DNA from: Mesorhizobium_B sp963522145
GTDB taxonomy: Bacteria > Pseudomonadota > Alphaproteobacteria > Rhizobiales > Rhizobiaceae
DNA: 64,000 bases
NCBI GenBank assembly: GCA_963522145.1
Contig: CAUQXI010000016.1
Location: 1 to 64,000, forward strand
Direction: 5' to 3'
Shown here: positions 25,815 through 34,634 of the stretch, piece after piece
Position numbering within the stretch: position 1 is the first letter of the stretch
Layout: each line of letters starts with the position of its first letter
Position numbers and translations under genes: made by a program
The notes under the pieces: model-generated
The model's database searches: none
Seen by the model: the letters and a program-made list of their open reading frames with translations, nothing else
What the model was told of the DNA's origin: nothing

Positions 25815-26378
25815 TCAGCGCCGCGTCAGGCCGAGCCCGGCCTGAGCGAGAAGGAATTGCGCACGCGCCGCGACGCCCGCGCGGGGCAGATGCAGGAGGC
25901 GATAGCCGAGTTCCTCATAGGTTGTGACCATCGCCTCGAATGTGCGCTCCGCTTCATCCAGGCTCTGCCTGCGCTCGACGTCGCGGCGGTAGATTTCGGG
26001 CCAAGGTGGGGCGATGAAGGCGCGCTCGCTGTAACGGATGCTTCGTGCCGCCTTGAGGATGTCGGCCGGAACATCGAGGCCCTCAAGGCGAAGATAGCCG
26101 ACGATGTCGGGCAGGGCGCCGTCGAACACTGTCGCATTTTCGCGCTCTTCAGCCTTCGCACGGGAACGCAGTTCCCAGTCGAACATGCGACGCGCAAATG
26201 CGGCCTTGTCGAGCCAGGGAAGCGCCTGGCCTCCCGCGGCTGCCTCTTCCTGTATCACGCCGCGCCCGGCCTCATCGGATATTGCAATGCCCCGTTCACG
26301 GAGATGAAGCAGCAGCGTGGTCTTGCCCGACCCTGGGCCCCCTGTGACCACGTGGAAACGTTGCGCCGAGCCTGTCAT
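25815..26378 (-). CDS. AAA family ATPase (predicted nucleotide kinase type)
   Basis: A 187-residue P-loop protein of the AAA_28/COG3911 kind. Walker A is GGPGSGKTT near residues 13-21, and the switch region ISDEAGRGVIQEE follows. The conserved downstream segment has VFDGALPDIVGYL and APPWPEIYRRDVERRQSLDEA. Members are predicted ATPases or kinases with no settled substrate. Its ATG lies just downstream of the tmRNA gene on the same strand and may share its transcript. Confidence 0.87.
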   Translation of the reverse strand: MTGSAQRFHVVTGGPGSGKTTLLLHLRERGIAISDEAGRGVIQEEAAAGGQALPWLDKAAFARRMFDWELRSRAKAEERENATVFDGALPDIVGYLRLEGLDVPADILKAARSIRYSERAFIAPPWPEIYRRDVERRQSLDEAERTFEAMVTTYEELGYRLLHLPRAGVAARAQFLLAQAGLGLTRR

Positions 26379-26404
26379 GGCTGCGCCTCATGATGATGGT
26401 GGAT

Positions 26405-26720
26405 GAAGGAAGTGGAGGTTTCTGTTGCCAGGTACCTCCGAACCCCGCCTAGAAGTGCGAACCCCTAGGGCTTGGATTGAAGCTATCGCACCGCATTAAG
26501 CGGCGAGACGTGCTTCCGCATAGTTGTCGTTTGCAACTACAAGTTTAGCCCGATAACGGTGGTACCATGCCGGGCAAAAGTCCGATCTTTACACCCTCGT
26601 CGATCCTATTTCGCCCCCATCAGGAAAGGCTCGCGAACGAGCATCTCATGGTGGAGGCGCCGGGTACCGCCCCCGGGTCCGAATGGCTTATTTCATCGGC
26701 AGTTTATCGCCATAGTCAGC
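26405..26720 (-). ncRNA. ssrA: Circularly permuted two-piece tmRNA (alphaproteobacterial ssrA)
   Basis: Read on the minus strand, the acceptor piece comes first and ends in CGCCTCC-A-CCA (CCA at 26651-26649). After a spacer (26648-26619) the coding piece begins GGGGGCGAAATAGGATCGAC at 26618. GGGGGCG pairs with CGCCTCC as a 7-bp acceptor stem that has the G3-U70 wobble needed for alanine charging. The tag frame at 26534-26496 encodes ANDNYAEARLAA and a stop, the known alphaproteobacterial tag. The 3' part holds a 6-bp stem (26439-26434 with 26419-26414). The acceptor-before-coding order shows the permuted form, cleaved into two RNAs. The RNA rescues stalled ribosomes with SmpB. Outer ends are estimated. 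Confidence 0.93.
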
Positions 26721-26736
26721 CGAAGCTGACGAGAGG

Positions 26737-26765
26737 AATATAGGCGATCCTCCGCGCGCCGTGAA
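26737..26765 (-). promoter_or_regulatory. Probable ssrA promoter
   Basis: On the minus strand TTCACG (26765-26760), a 17-base spacer and TATATT (26742-26737) form a sigma-70-like promoter. Transcription would start near 26730, immediately before a perfect hairpin, GTCAGC-TTCG-GCTGAC (26730-26715), which has a stable UUCG loop and leads into the acceptor piece of tmRNA. Confidence 0.55.
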
Positions 26766-26947
26766 GGGCGAGGAATGAGAATCGTGGAAAGCCGGCGCGT
26801 GCTGTCATGCCGGCGCTTCCCCGCGCCGATTTGATGGCGCATCCTTGCCGATTACGAGTCGCGACAAGAGCTTCCGTGCCTGCGTTAATGCGACGGGAAC
26901 GTTTCTCGCGCCATCGCTTCACGTTGCGGACCAGCCGGAACACATCC

Positions 26948-27742
26948 ATGCGCCAGTATCTCGACCTCCTGAGCCACGTGCTCGATTACGGCACCGATCG
27001 CCCGGACCGCACTGGCACGGGAACGCGCTCCGTCTTCGGCTATCAGATGCGCTTCGATCTCGGCCGCGGCTTTCCTCTGACGACCACCAAGAAGCTGCAT
27101 CTGCGCTCGATCATTCATGAGCTGCTGTGGTTTCTCGCGGGCGACACGAATGTCGATTATCTTCGCCGCAACGGCGTGACGATCTGGGACGAGTGGGCCG
27201 ACGAGAACGGCGATCTCGGCCCCGTCTATGGAAAGCAGTGGCGCTCCTGGGCTGCGCCGGACGGCCGGGTGATCGATCAGATGGCGAACCTGCTTTCCGA
27301 TCTGCGCAGGAACCCGCAATCCCGCCGCCTGATCGTGTCGGCCTGGAACCCGGCTGACGTGGAGGCCATGGCCCTGCCGCCCTGTCACTGCCTGTTCCAG
27401 TTCTATGTCGCGGACGGCCGGCTCTCGTGCCAGCTCTACCAGCGCTCAGCCGACATCTTCCTGGGCGTGCCTTTCAACATCGCCTCCTATGCGCTGCTCA
27501 CCATGATGATCGCGCAGGTGAGCGATCTAATGCCCGGAGACTTCGTGCATACGCTGGGCGACGCGCATCTTTACTCCAACCACTTCGACCAGGCGCACGA
27601 GCAGCTTTCGCGTACCCCGAAGACCCTGCCGACGATGCGGCTCAACCCGGCTGTGACCGACCTCTTCGCCTTCCGCTTCGAGGACTTCAGCCTCGAGAAC
27701 TATGTCGCTGATGCCACCATCCGCGCATCGATCGCGGTCTGA
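26948..27742 (+). CDS. thyA: Thymidylate synthase ThyA
   Basis: Converts dUMP to dTMP with methylene-tetrahydrofolate. At 264 residues it equals E. coli ThyA. It begins MRQYLDLLSHVLDYGTDRPDRTGTGT, carries the nucleophile in ALPPCHCLFQFYV and RRLIVSAWNP, and the binding segments SADIFLGVPFNIASYALL and HLYSNHFDQ. The frame is open upstream to 26807, but homology fixes the ATG at 26948. folA follows 38 bases later, and DHFR regenerates the folate oxidised by ThyA. Confidence 0.97.
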   Translation: MRQYLDLLSHVLDYGTDRPDRTGTGTRSVFGYQMRFDLGRGFPLTTTKKLHLRSIIHELLWFLAGDTNVDYLRRNGVTIWDEWADENGDLGPVYGKQWRSWAAPDGRVIDQMANLLSDLRRNPQSRRLIVSAWNPADVEAMALPPCHCLFQFYVADGRLSCQLYQRSADIFLGVPFNIASYALLTMMIAQVSDLMPGDFVHTLGDAHLYSNHFDQAHEQLSRTPKTLPTMRLNPAVTDLFAFRFEDFSLENYVADATIRASIAV

Positions 27743-27780
27743 TTCAGAAATCGGGGGGCGAACCGGGTAGGGGGACGGCG

Positions 27781-28305
27781 ATGAGCCTGATCGTGATCCA
27801 TGTTGCCGTGGCCGCTAACGGGGTCATAGGCCGCGACGGCGGCATGCCGTGGACGCTGTCCACCGACCTCAAGCGCTTCAAGGCGGCGACAATGGGCAAG
27901 CCGGTGATCATGGGGCGCAAGACCTTTGAAAGCATCGGCAAGCCGCTGCCGGGCCGGCTGAATATCGTTGTCACGCGCGATCCGGGCTTTCATCCTGAAG
28001 GCGCAGAGGCCGTGAATGGCCTGGAAGAAGCGCTTTCTTTGGCGCGGAGGCGGACAGAGGGCGACATCGCGGTGATCGGCGGCGGACAGATCTACGATCA
28101 AGCCATGCCTCAAGCCGGCCAGCTCCACGTGACCCATGTGCTGGCCGATCTAGAGGGCGACACGCGCTTTCCCTCGATCGATCCCTCCACGTGGCAGCCG
28201 ATTGCGACGGAAGATGTTCCCGCAGGCGAAAAGGATAGCTTTGCGACACGCCACGTCATCTACGAACGGCGACGCGACCAGGCTGGCACCCCACGGAGCG
28301 GTTAA
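27781..28305 (+). CDS. folA: Dihydrofolate reductase
   Basis: NADPH-dependent reduction of dihydrofolate. In 174 residues it shows VAANGVIGRDGGMPW, with LSTDLKRFKAATMGKPVIMGRKTFESIG giving the conserved DHFR core. The NADPH-binding IAVIGGGQIYDQAMP and the strand LHVTHVLADLEGDTRFP follow. The start ATG at 27781 follows a G-rich stretch (GGGGGA) that can act as SD. It forms a thyA-folA pair, the usual arrangement for coupled thymidylate and folate metabolism. Confidence 0.96.
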   Translation: MSLIVIHVAVAANGVIGRDGGMPWTLSTDLKRFKAATMGKPVIMGRKTFESIGKPLPGRLNIVVTRDPGFHPEGAEAVNGLEEALSLARRRTEGDIAVIGGGQIYDQAMPQAGQLHVTHVLADLEGDTRFPSIDPSTWQPIATEDVPAGEKDSFATRHVIYERRRDQAGTPRSG

Positions 28306-28329
28306 AGGCGCGACATCCCGACCTTCGCG

Positions 28330-28358
28330 TTGAAAGGCCGGCACGGCATCCCTATAGA
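28330..28358 (+). promoter_or_regulatory. Promoter for hflK-hflC
   Basis: TTGAAA (28330-28335), a 17-base spacer and TATAGA (28353-28358) form a good sigma-70 promoter 62 bases before hflK. The extended bases GTTGAAA and CCCTATA also resemble heat-shock (RpoH) promoters of alphaproteobacteria, which would suit an FtsH-modulating operon. Confidence 0.6.
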
Positions 28359-28420
28359 AGGAAGCAGCGGAGGCTTATCCCTTCGCATTCTATTCGCGCC
28401 GGCTTTCAAGAAGGACATTC

Positions 28421-29548
28421 ATGCCCTGGAACAACCAAAGCGGCGGCCCATGGGGGGGCGGCGGAAACAATGGCGGCGGCAATAATGGTGGCCCATGGGG
28501 GCAGGGTCCTAAAGGCCCCAGCGGGCCGCAGGGTTCTCCGCCTGACCTCGAGGCGCTGATCCGTCGCGGTCAGGACCGGCTGAGGCGGGCGATACCGGGC
28601 GGGCCAGGGGCAGGCGGTGCCGCCAACCCGGCGCTCTGGGGCTTCATCGCGCTGCTGCTTGTCGCCTTCTGGGTGTTCCAATCGATCTACACCGTGCAGC
28701 CGGACGAACAGGCGGTGGAACTGCGCTTCGGCCGGCCGAAGCCGGAACTCGCAGGCCCCGGCCTTCACTTCCATTGGTGGCCGGTCGAGACGGTGGAAAA
28801 AGCGAGCTCGGCCGAAAAGCTGATCGCGATCGGCGCGGGAACCCGCGCGGGCGACGCGTCCGGCCTTATGCTTTCGGGCGACCAGAACATCGTCAATGTC
28901 CAGTTTTCCGTGGCCTATCAGGTGAGCGATCCGGTCGCTTATCTCTTCAACGTTTCGGACCCCGACGACATGCTGCGGCAGGTGGCCGAGAGCGCCATGC
29001 GCGAGTCGGTCGGGCGGCGGCCGGCGCAGGACATCTTCCGCGACGATCGGCAGGGCATCGCGCAGAATGTGCGCGACATCATCCAGGGCTCGCTCAACGA
29101 TTACGGCGCCGGCCTGCAGGTCAATGCCATCTCCATCGAGGACGCAGCGCCGCCGCGCGAAGTGGCGAGCGCCTTCGAGGAGGTGCAGCGCGCCGAGCAG
29201 GACGAGGATCGCTTCGTGGAGGAATCCAACCAGTATTCCAACCAGAAGCTCGGCCAGGCGCGCGGCGACGCGGCGCAGATCCGCGAAGGCGCGGCCGCCT
29301 ACAAGACCCGCGTGGTGCAGGAAGCGCAGGGCGAAGCTCAGCGCTTCGTGTCGGTCTATGACGAATATGCCAAGGCGCCTGATGTCACGCGCAAGCGCCT
29401 GTTCCTTGAAACCATGGAGCAGGTGCTGGGCAACTCCAACAAGGTGATCGTAGAGCAGGGTGCCTCCGGGCAGGGCGTCGTGCCCTACCTGCCGCTGCCG
29501 GCACTACAGCAGAATCGTACCGGCCAGGCCACGCAGGGAGCCAACTGA
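28421..29548 (+). CDS. hflK: FtsH protease modulator HflK
   Basis: SPFH/band-7 membrane protein that, with HflC, forms a large cage around the FtsH protease. The 375-residue protein has a Gly/Asn-rich N-terminus (NNGGGNNGGPWG) and one membrane helix (ALWGFIALLLVAFWVFQSIY). The SPFH domain begins VQPDEQAVELRFGRPKPELAGPGLHF. A helical region (about residues 240-310) is followed by a Gln-rich end. Its stop shares one base with the hflC start (TGATG). Confidence 0.96.
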   Translation: MPWNNQSGGPWGGGGNNGGGNNGGPWGQGPKGPSGPQGSPPDLEALIRRGQDRLRRAIPGGPGAGGAANPALWGFIALLLVAFWVFQSIYTVQPDEQAVELRFGRPKPELAGPGLHFHWWPVETVEKASSAEKLIAIGAGTRAGDASGLMLSGDQNIVNVQFSVAYQVSDPVAYLFNVSDPDDMLRQVAESAMRESVGRRPAQDIFRDDRQGIAQNVRDIIQGSLNDYGAGLQVNAISIEDAAPPREVASAFEEVQRAEQDEDRFVEESNQYSNQKLGQARGDAAQIREGAAAYKTRVVQEAQGEAQRFVSVYDEYAKAPDVTRKRLFLETMEQVLGNSNKVIVEQGASGQGVVPYLPLPALQQNRTGQATQGAN

Positions 29549-30585
29549 TGCTCGCCAACCGTCTTCCCCTGATCGGCATCGGCGCAGCGATCATCCTGTT
29601 TCTTTTGTGGTCCGCGATCTTCGTGGTGAACGAGCGTGAGCAGGCGATCGTTCTGCGGTTCGGCGAGATCGTGGATGTGAAGAGCGAGCCCGGCATCTAT
29701 TTCAAGGCGCCGTTCCCGTTCTTCGAGGCTGACAACGTGCAGATGATCGAGGATCGCGTGCTGCGCTTCGATCTCGACAATATCCGCGTCCAGGTTTCGG
29801 GCGGACGCTTCTACGAGGTCGATGCCTTCCTTGCTTATCGCATCAGCGATGCGCGCCGGTTCCGCCAGTCCGTGTCTGGCTCGATCCAGCTGGCCGAGCA
29901 GCGGCTGCGCACGCGTCTCGATGCAGCGCTCCGCCGCGTTTATGGTTTGCGCGGCTTCGAGGCCGCACTTTCCGAAGAGCGCGCGACGATGATGCGCGAG
30001 GTGCGCGACCAGATTCGTCCTGACGCTACCTCGCTCGGGCTCGAGATCCAGGATGTCCGCATCCGTCGTACCGACCTGACGGCGGAGGTTTCCCAGCAAA
30101 CCTATGACCGCATGAAGGCCGAGCGTCTCGCGGAAGCCGAGCGGTTGCGCGCGCGCGGCCGGGAAGCGGCACAGCGCATCCGCGCCCGTGCCGATCGCGA
30201 GGTGGTGGAAACGGTGGCGTCCGCGCAGCGCGACTCCGAGATCCTGCGCGGTGAAGGCGAGGCCGAGCGCAACAAGACCTTCGCTGACGCCTTCCAGCGC
30301 GATCCGGACTTCTTCGCTTTCTATCGCTCCATGCTGGCCTATGCGCAGGCGTTGAAGGAATCGAACACGACCATGTTGCTGTCGCCGGACAGCGAGTTCT
30401 TCCGCTACTTCATGGGCGAGGGGTCGGGTAACCCCGGCGCGTCAGGCCCGACCCCGGCCCCGACCCCGGAGGGTGCTGCGCCAGCCGCGCAAGGAGCGTC
30501 CGCGCCGCCTGCAGCGACGGAGCAGGCGCCGGCGTCAACGACCCCTGCTGTTCCGAACACAGGCGCCGAAAGCCCGACACCATAG
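29548..30585 (+). CDS. hflC: FtsH protease modulator HflC
   Basis: Partner of HflK: membrane helix (LIGIGAAIILFLLWSAIFVV), then the SPFH domain (NEREQAIVLRFGEIVDVKSEPGIYFKAPFPF) and a helical region (YDRMKAERLAEAERLRARGREAAQRI). The conserved PDFFAFYRSMLAYAQALK, SPDSEFFRYF end of HflC follows. About 50 additional Pro/Ala-rich residues follow (GPTPAPTPEGAAPAAQ), a low-complexity tail common in rhizobial HflC. The coupled hflKC order supports the call. The downstream Do protease is also a quality-control gene. Confidence 0.96.
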   Translation: MLANRLPLIGIGAAIILFLLWSAIFVVNEREQAIVLRFGEIVDVKSEPGIYFKAPFPFFEADNVQMIEDRVLRFDLDNIRVQVSGGRFYEVDAFLAYRISDARRFRQSVSGSIQLAEQRLRTRLDAALRRVYGLRGFEAALSEERATMMREVRDQIRPDATSLGLEIQDVRIRRTDLTAEVSQQTYDRMKAERLAEAERLRARGREAAQRIRARADREVVETVASAQRDSEILRGEGEAERNKTFADAFQRDPDFFAFYRSMLAYAQALKESNTTMLLSPDSEFFRYFMGEGSGNPGASGPTPAPTPEGAAPAAQGASAPPAATEQAPASTTPAVPNTGAESPTP

Positions 30586-30746
30586 CCGTTGGCTTTCGCC
30601 CATCCGCCCGCCTTCGAGCGGGGGCGGATGACGGAGGATTTATCCGCCTGGCCATAGGCAAAGCGCGTCTCGCGCTTTATCCCTGCTCGACGCTCGGCCT
30701 CGACGCACTCTCCAGGCAGGCCGCACATCCTTCGGAGGACAACCGG

Positions 30747-32327
30747 ATGTTCTTCTCTGTCTCGTCGGGTCGACGTTTCGCGCTTTCTGCTCTCGCCGCG
30801 GCGCTCCTTGCAGGCACCGGCTCCCTATCGCCGGCACAGGCACAACTTCAGGCACCGGTTCCGCCTGCGCTCGCGGCTCCCGTTCAGCCCGCACCGAGCA
30901 CGTCGGCACCGACGCAGCATGGGCCAGAATCCGTCGCCGACCTCGCGGAAAGCCTGCTCGGAGCGGTGGTCAACATTTCGACGTCGCAGACCATCAAGGG
31001 CACGGACGGGCCGGGCGCAGTGCCGCCGCCTCAGCTGCCGGACGGCTCCCCGTTTCAGGATTTCTTCGACGATTTCTTCAAGGATCGCGGGCAGGGCGGC
31101 GGAGGCCAGGGCGGTCAGAAGGTGCAGTCGCTCGGCTCGGGCTTCGTGGTGGATGCCAATCAGGGCATCGTCGTCACGAACAACCACGTGATCGCAGATG
31201 CCGATGAAATCGAGATCAACTTTTCCGACGGCGCGACGCTGAAGGCCGAACTCGTCGGCACCGACACGGAAACCGACATCGCGGTTCTCAAGGTCGATCC
31301 CAAGCTCAAGGTGCTGAAGGCGGTCAAGTTCGGCGATTCCGACAAGATGCGGATCGGCGATTGGGTGATGGCAATCGGCAATCCGTTCGGCCTCGGCGGG
31401 ACGGTGACGGTCGGCATCGTGTCTGCGCGCAATCGCGACATCAATTCCGGCCGCTACGACGACTTCCTCCAGACGGACGCTGCGATCAATCGGGGCAATT
31501 CCGGCGGCCCGCTGTTCAACATGTTCGGCGAGGTGGTCGGCATCAACACAGCGATCATCTCGCCCTCGGGCGGTTCGATCGGCATCGGCTTCTCGATCCC
31601 CTCCAAGCTCGCCTCGAACGTTGTCGATCAGCTGCGCCAATATGGCGAGACGCGGCGCGGCTGGCTCGGCGTGCGCATCCAGCCCGTCACGGAGGACATC
31701 GCTGAAAGCCTGAGCATGGCGACTGCCAAGGGCGCGCTGGTGGCCGGCGTCATCGAGGGCGGACCGGTCGATGACGGCTCAATCCAGCCGGGTGACGTGA
31801 TCATCAAGTTCGACGGCAAGGATGTGGACGGCGTCCGTGACCTGCCGCGCGTGGTGGCTGAAACCGCGGTTGGCAAGGCGGTGGACGTGGTGGTGGTGCG
31901 CAAGGGCAAGGAGCAGACGATCAAGGTCAAGCTCGGGCGGCTCGAAGACAGTGAGAAGCTGGCCGAGAACGAGGACGGCACGGGTGACGGCGCCGACAAG
32001 GACAAGAGCCAGAAGGCTGCGCCGGCCGTCGTTTCGGTGCTCGGCATGAAGCTCGGCGAGCTGGATGACGCCGCGCGCACGAAGTTCGGCATCGCCGAGG
32101 ATGTGGCGGGCGTGATCGTGACCGAGGTGGCGCCCAATACGCCCGCTGCCGAGCGCGGCATCACGGCGGGCGAGGTGATCACCGAGATCGCGCAGGAGTC
32201 TGTCACCGCGCCGTCCGAGGTGGAGGAGCGCATCGCGGCGCTCAAGAAGCAGGGCCGCAAGAACGCCCTTCTGATGCTGGCCTCGAAGACCGGCGAACTT
32301 CGTTTCGTGACGCTCCGAACGGACTGA
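30747..32327 (+). CDS. degP: Periplasmic serine protease, DegP/Do family
   Basis: Secreted chaperone-protease of 526 residues. The signal peptide ends near SLSPAQA. The catalytic triad is His in VTNNHVIADADEI, Asp in TETDIAVLKVD and Ser in AAINRGNSGGPLFN. Two PDZ domains follow: RGWLGVRIQPVTEDIAESL and, near the C-terminus, AGVIVTEVAPNTPAAERGI. It degrades or refolds misfolded envelope proteins. GGAGG lies 9 bases before the ATG. It follows hflC by 161 bases, the order hflK-hflC-degP being widely conserved in alphaproteobacteria. Confidence 0.95.
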   Translation: MFFSVSSGRRFALSALAAALLAGTGSLSPAQAQLQAPVPPALAAPVQPAPSTSAPTQHGPESVADLAESLLGAVVNISTSQTIKGTDGPGAVPPPQLPDGSPFQDFFDDFFKDRGQGGGGQGGQKVQSLGSGFVVDANQGIVVTNNHVIADADEIEINFSDGATLKAELVGTDTETDIAVLKVDPKLKVLKAVKFGDSDKMRIGDWVMAIGNPFGLGGTVTVGIVSARNRDINSGRYDDFLQTDAAINRGNSGGPLFNMFGEVVGINTAIISPSGGSIGIGFSIPSKLASNVVDQLRQYGETRRGWLGVRIQPVTEDIAESLSMATAKGALVAGVIEGGPVDDGSIQPGDVIIKFDGKDVDGVRDLPRVVAETAVGKAVDVVVVRKGKEQTIKVKLGRLEDSEKLAENEDGTGDGADKDKSQKAAPAVVSVLGMKLGELDDAARTKFGIAEDVAGVIVTEVAPNTPAAERGITAGEVITEIAQESVTAPSEVEERIAALKKQGRKNALLMLASKTGELRFVTLRTD

Positions 32328-32336
32328 CGGAAGAAC

Positions 32337-33443
32337 TCAGGCCGCTTCCTGTGCTGCAAGGGTGGGCCTGGGTCGGCTCCCCAGCCGCTTGCGGCATGCG
32401 TCGATCAGGGGGCGCTCAACCAGCAGGTGAAGCAGGGATCCGCCAATGATCGCGCCTGCGAAAATGGCGATGTAGATCAGATGCGGTGGCAGCGGCACAT
32501 TGGCTGACAGCCTGATCATGATCTTCGCAATCAGCCCCAGAAGGGCGAGATGCGTCAGGTAGATCGAGTAGGATGCGTCGCCGATCAGATCGAGAAGCCT
32601 CAGTCTCGATGGCCACTGCGCGGCCCTTTCCAGCGTCGCGGCGCCAGCGATGATCAAGCCAAAGGCCAGTGCATAGGCGATCTGCAGTTGGCTGTAGGGC
32701 ATGCCTTGGCTTTCAAGCACATAGACGGCAGCAAGGAGCGCCAGTCCGACCGGGAAGGCGGTCTTGACGATGGCTGGTCTGCCATGAGCCCAGGCATAAA
32801 AGGCCAGCATGCCGGTGAGGAAGTTGAGATTGAGCGGCGAGAAATAGGTCGTCCAGGCCGAAAAGCTGTCATAATCGGGATATTGGAACACTAGCAGGCA
32901 GCCCAGCATCCAAAGCCCGAAGACGACCACGCCGATGCGGCGGCTGATGATGAAGATCGCGAAAACGAGATAGAAGGCCAGTTCGTGCACCAGCGTCCAG
33001 GCGGGAGCGATCGGGAATTCGAAATTGTCGAAGCGGACCAGGAAGACGGCTGAGACCCAGTGCGGGACCGTGTCCGGCAAAGTGGCGGCCGTTCCGAGGC
33101 CTGTTGCCACGAGAGCGCAGAAGATGCCGGCATAGACCCAGTAGATCGAGAAGAGCCGCACGAAGCGGCGCGTCAGGTAGTTTCGGAGGCGCTCCGGGCG
33201 GCCGATATCGCGATGGTGGGCGAAGACGATGATGAAGCCCGACAGCACGAAAAAGAAGTCGACGCCGAGATTGCCACGCCGCGTGATGTCGAGAAACAGT
33301 TCCTGCCCGAGATAGCGGGGCGCCGACAACATCAGCGACAGGTGAAAACCCACGACGGCCATCGCCGCGAGGCCCCGCGCCTGTTGCAGCGAATGGAGTT
33401 GTGCCTGTTCCCGAGCCATCGTTCCCTGCCGGCGTCCCGTCAT
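32337..33443 (-). CDS. Acyltransferase 3 family membrane protein
   Basis: A 368-residue integral membrane protein of the acyltransferase 3 (OafA/NodX-like) family, which O-acylates polysaccharides or lipids. It begins LHSLQQARGLAAMAVVGFHL with the family histidine, and has GNLGVDFFFVLSGFIIVFAH, RRFVRLFSIYWVY, and about ten membrane helices. The start at 33443 is used; an ATG at 33419 (MAREQ) is also possible. A hairpin covers the SD. It converges with degP with only nine bases between. Substrate unknown. Confidence 0.9.
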   Translation of the reverse strand: MTGRRQGTMAREQAQLHSLQQARGLAAMAVVGFHLSLMLSAPRYLGQELFLDITRRGNLGVDFFFVLSGFIIVFAHHRDIGRPERLRNYLTRRFVRLFSIYWVYAGIFCALVATGLGTAATLPDTVPHWVSAVFLVRFDNFEFPIAPAWTLVHELAFYLVFAIFIISRRIGVVVFGLWMLGCLLVFQYPDYDSFSAWTTYFSPLNLNFLTGMLAFYAWAHGRPAIVKTAFPVGLALLAAVYVLESQGMPYSQLQIAYALAFGLIIAGAATLERAAQWPSRLRLLDLIGDASYSIYLTHLALLGLIAKIMIRLSANVPLPPHLIYIAIFAGAIIGGSLLHLLVERPLIDACRKRLGSRPRPTLAAQEAA

Positions 33444-33448
33444 CCTTT

Positions 33449-33473
33449 GCAGTTTTCCTCCGCGGAGAACTGC
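33449..33473 (-). promoter_or_regulatory. Hairpin sequestering the acyltransferase SD
   Basis: On the minus strand GCAGTT (33473-33468) can pair with AACTGC (33454-33449), and inside it CTCC faces the GGAGG SD. The ribosome-binding site would thus be hidden in a stem just six bases before the start codon. The rest of the gap to serB (33474-33728) shows no gene. Confidence 0.35.
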
Positions 33474-33728
33474 CGGGCGGAGCCTTCTCGCACGATCAGC
33501 GTCGGCAGCGACCGAAGTTGGTTCTTGCGATTACCTCGCGACAAGCTTCATCAACCTGAAGCGATCTGCGTCACACAGCCGATGATAAATCACGCGCAGT
33601 TAAGCAATCTGTAGCTGCCCGGTCGGCTATGAGGTCGAGCAACTGTCTGACGGCCGGTTCAATGCTCGACCGAAGGGCATCAACAACGCTCGTCGCGCGG
33701 GGCTATCGCGCCTCAGGCTTGGTCGCGA

Positions 33729-34616
33729 TCACCCAGCGAAGTCTTCGATGTGGTATCCCTGCAGGAACAGCAGCGCCGTCAGGTCGCCGTGATCAATGCG
33801 CACGGGCGCGGCTGCGGCGACTGCCGGCTTGGCGTGGAGCGCGACCCCCATCCCGGCCATGCCGATCATGTCGAGATCGTTGGCGCCGTCGCCAACGGCG
33901 AGCGCATCGGCCGGAGTGATGCCACGCCGGGCGGTGATCGCCTGCAATGCCTCGGCCTTCGCGGCACGGCCGAGGATCGGCTCGGCCACGCGGCCGAGCA
34001 GCCGCCCGTTCTCGGCAAGCAGGCGATTGGCGCGATGCTCGTCAAACCCGACCTGCGCGCCGATTGGACCGGTGAAGGCTTCGAACCCGCCCGAAACCAG
34101 CGCGGTCCACGCGCCTTGCGCCCGCATGGTCGCCACCAGCGTTCGCGCACCCGAGGCCAGCCGGATGCGGTTTTGGAGAACGCGGCCGATCACCGCCTCT
34201 TCGAGTCCTGCAAGCAAGGCGACGCGCTCGCGAAGGGCCGGCTCGAATGCGATCTCGCCGCGCATGGAGCGTTCCGTGATCGCGGCAACATGCGGCTTCA
34301 TGCCGATCTCGTCGGCCAACTCATCGATGCATTCCTGCTCGATGATGGTGGAATCCATGTCTGCGATCAGCAGCTTCTTGCGGCGCGTGCCGGCTTCCAA
34401 CACAGCGTGATCGATCGGAGCATCCTCGAGCACGTCGCGCAATAGAGCGCGGGCCTCTGGAAGGTTCAGGTCCGGCGGGAGAAGGATGTCGCAGGCGACC
34501 TCTGCTGCCAGCCAATCGGGATCGCTTGCACCGAGCGCACGGCTCGCGCTACGGGCGAGCGCAGGCGAGCAAGCACGCGTGGCCGGATGGGAGATGAGCG
34601 TGGCGACGAGGGGCAT
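33729..34616 (-). CDS. serB: Phosphoserine phosphatase SerB
   Basis: Last step of serine synthesis; HAD-superfamily phosphatase of 295 residues. The catalytic motif is LIADMDSTIIEQECIDELAD, with the nucleophile Asp first. Other motifs are MRGEIAFEPALRERVALLAG, LVSGGFEAFTGPIG and the Mg-binding VGDGANDLDMIGMAGMGVAL. A roughly 80-residue N-terminal regulatory region precedes the HAD core. The ATG at 34616 begins MPLVATLISH; the open frame continues far upstream but is antisense to miaA. Confidence 0.96.
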   Translation of the reverse strand: MPLVATLISHPATRACSPALARSASRALGASDPDWLAAEVACDILLPPDLNLPEARALLRDVLEDAPIDHAVLEAGTRRKKLLIADMDSTIIEQECIDELADEIGMKPHVAAITERSMRGEIAFEPALRERVALLAGLEEAVIGRVLQNRIRLASGARTLVATMRAQGAWTALVSGGFEAFTGPIGAQVGFDEHRANRLLAENGRLLGRVAEPILGRAAKAEALQAITARRGITPADALAVGDGANDLDMIGMAGMGVALHAKPAVAAAAPVRIDHGDLTALLFLQGYHIEDFAG

Positions 34617-34634
34617 AGAAGGCGGATCGGGAGA

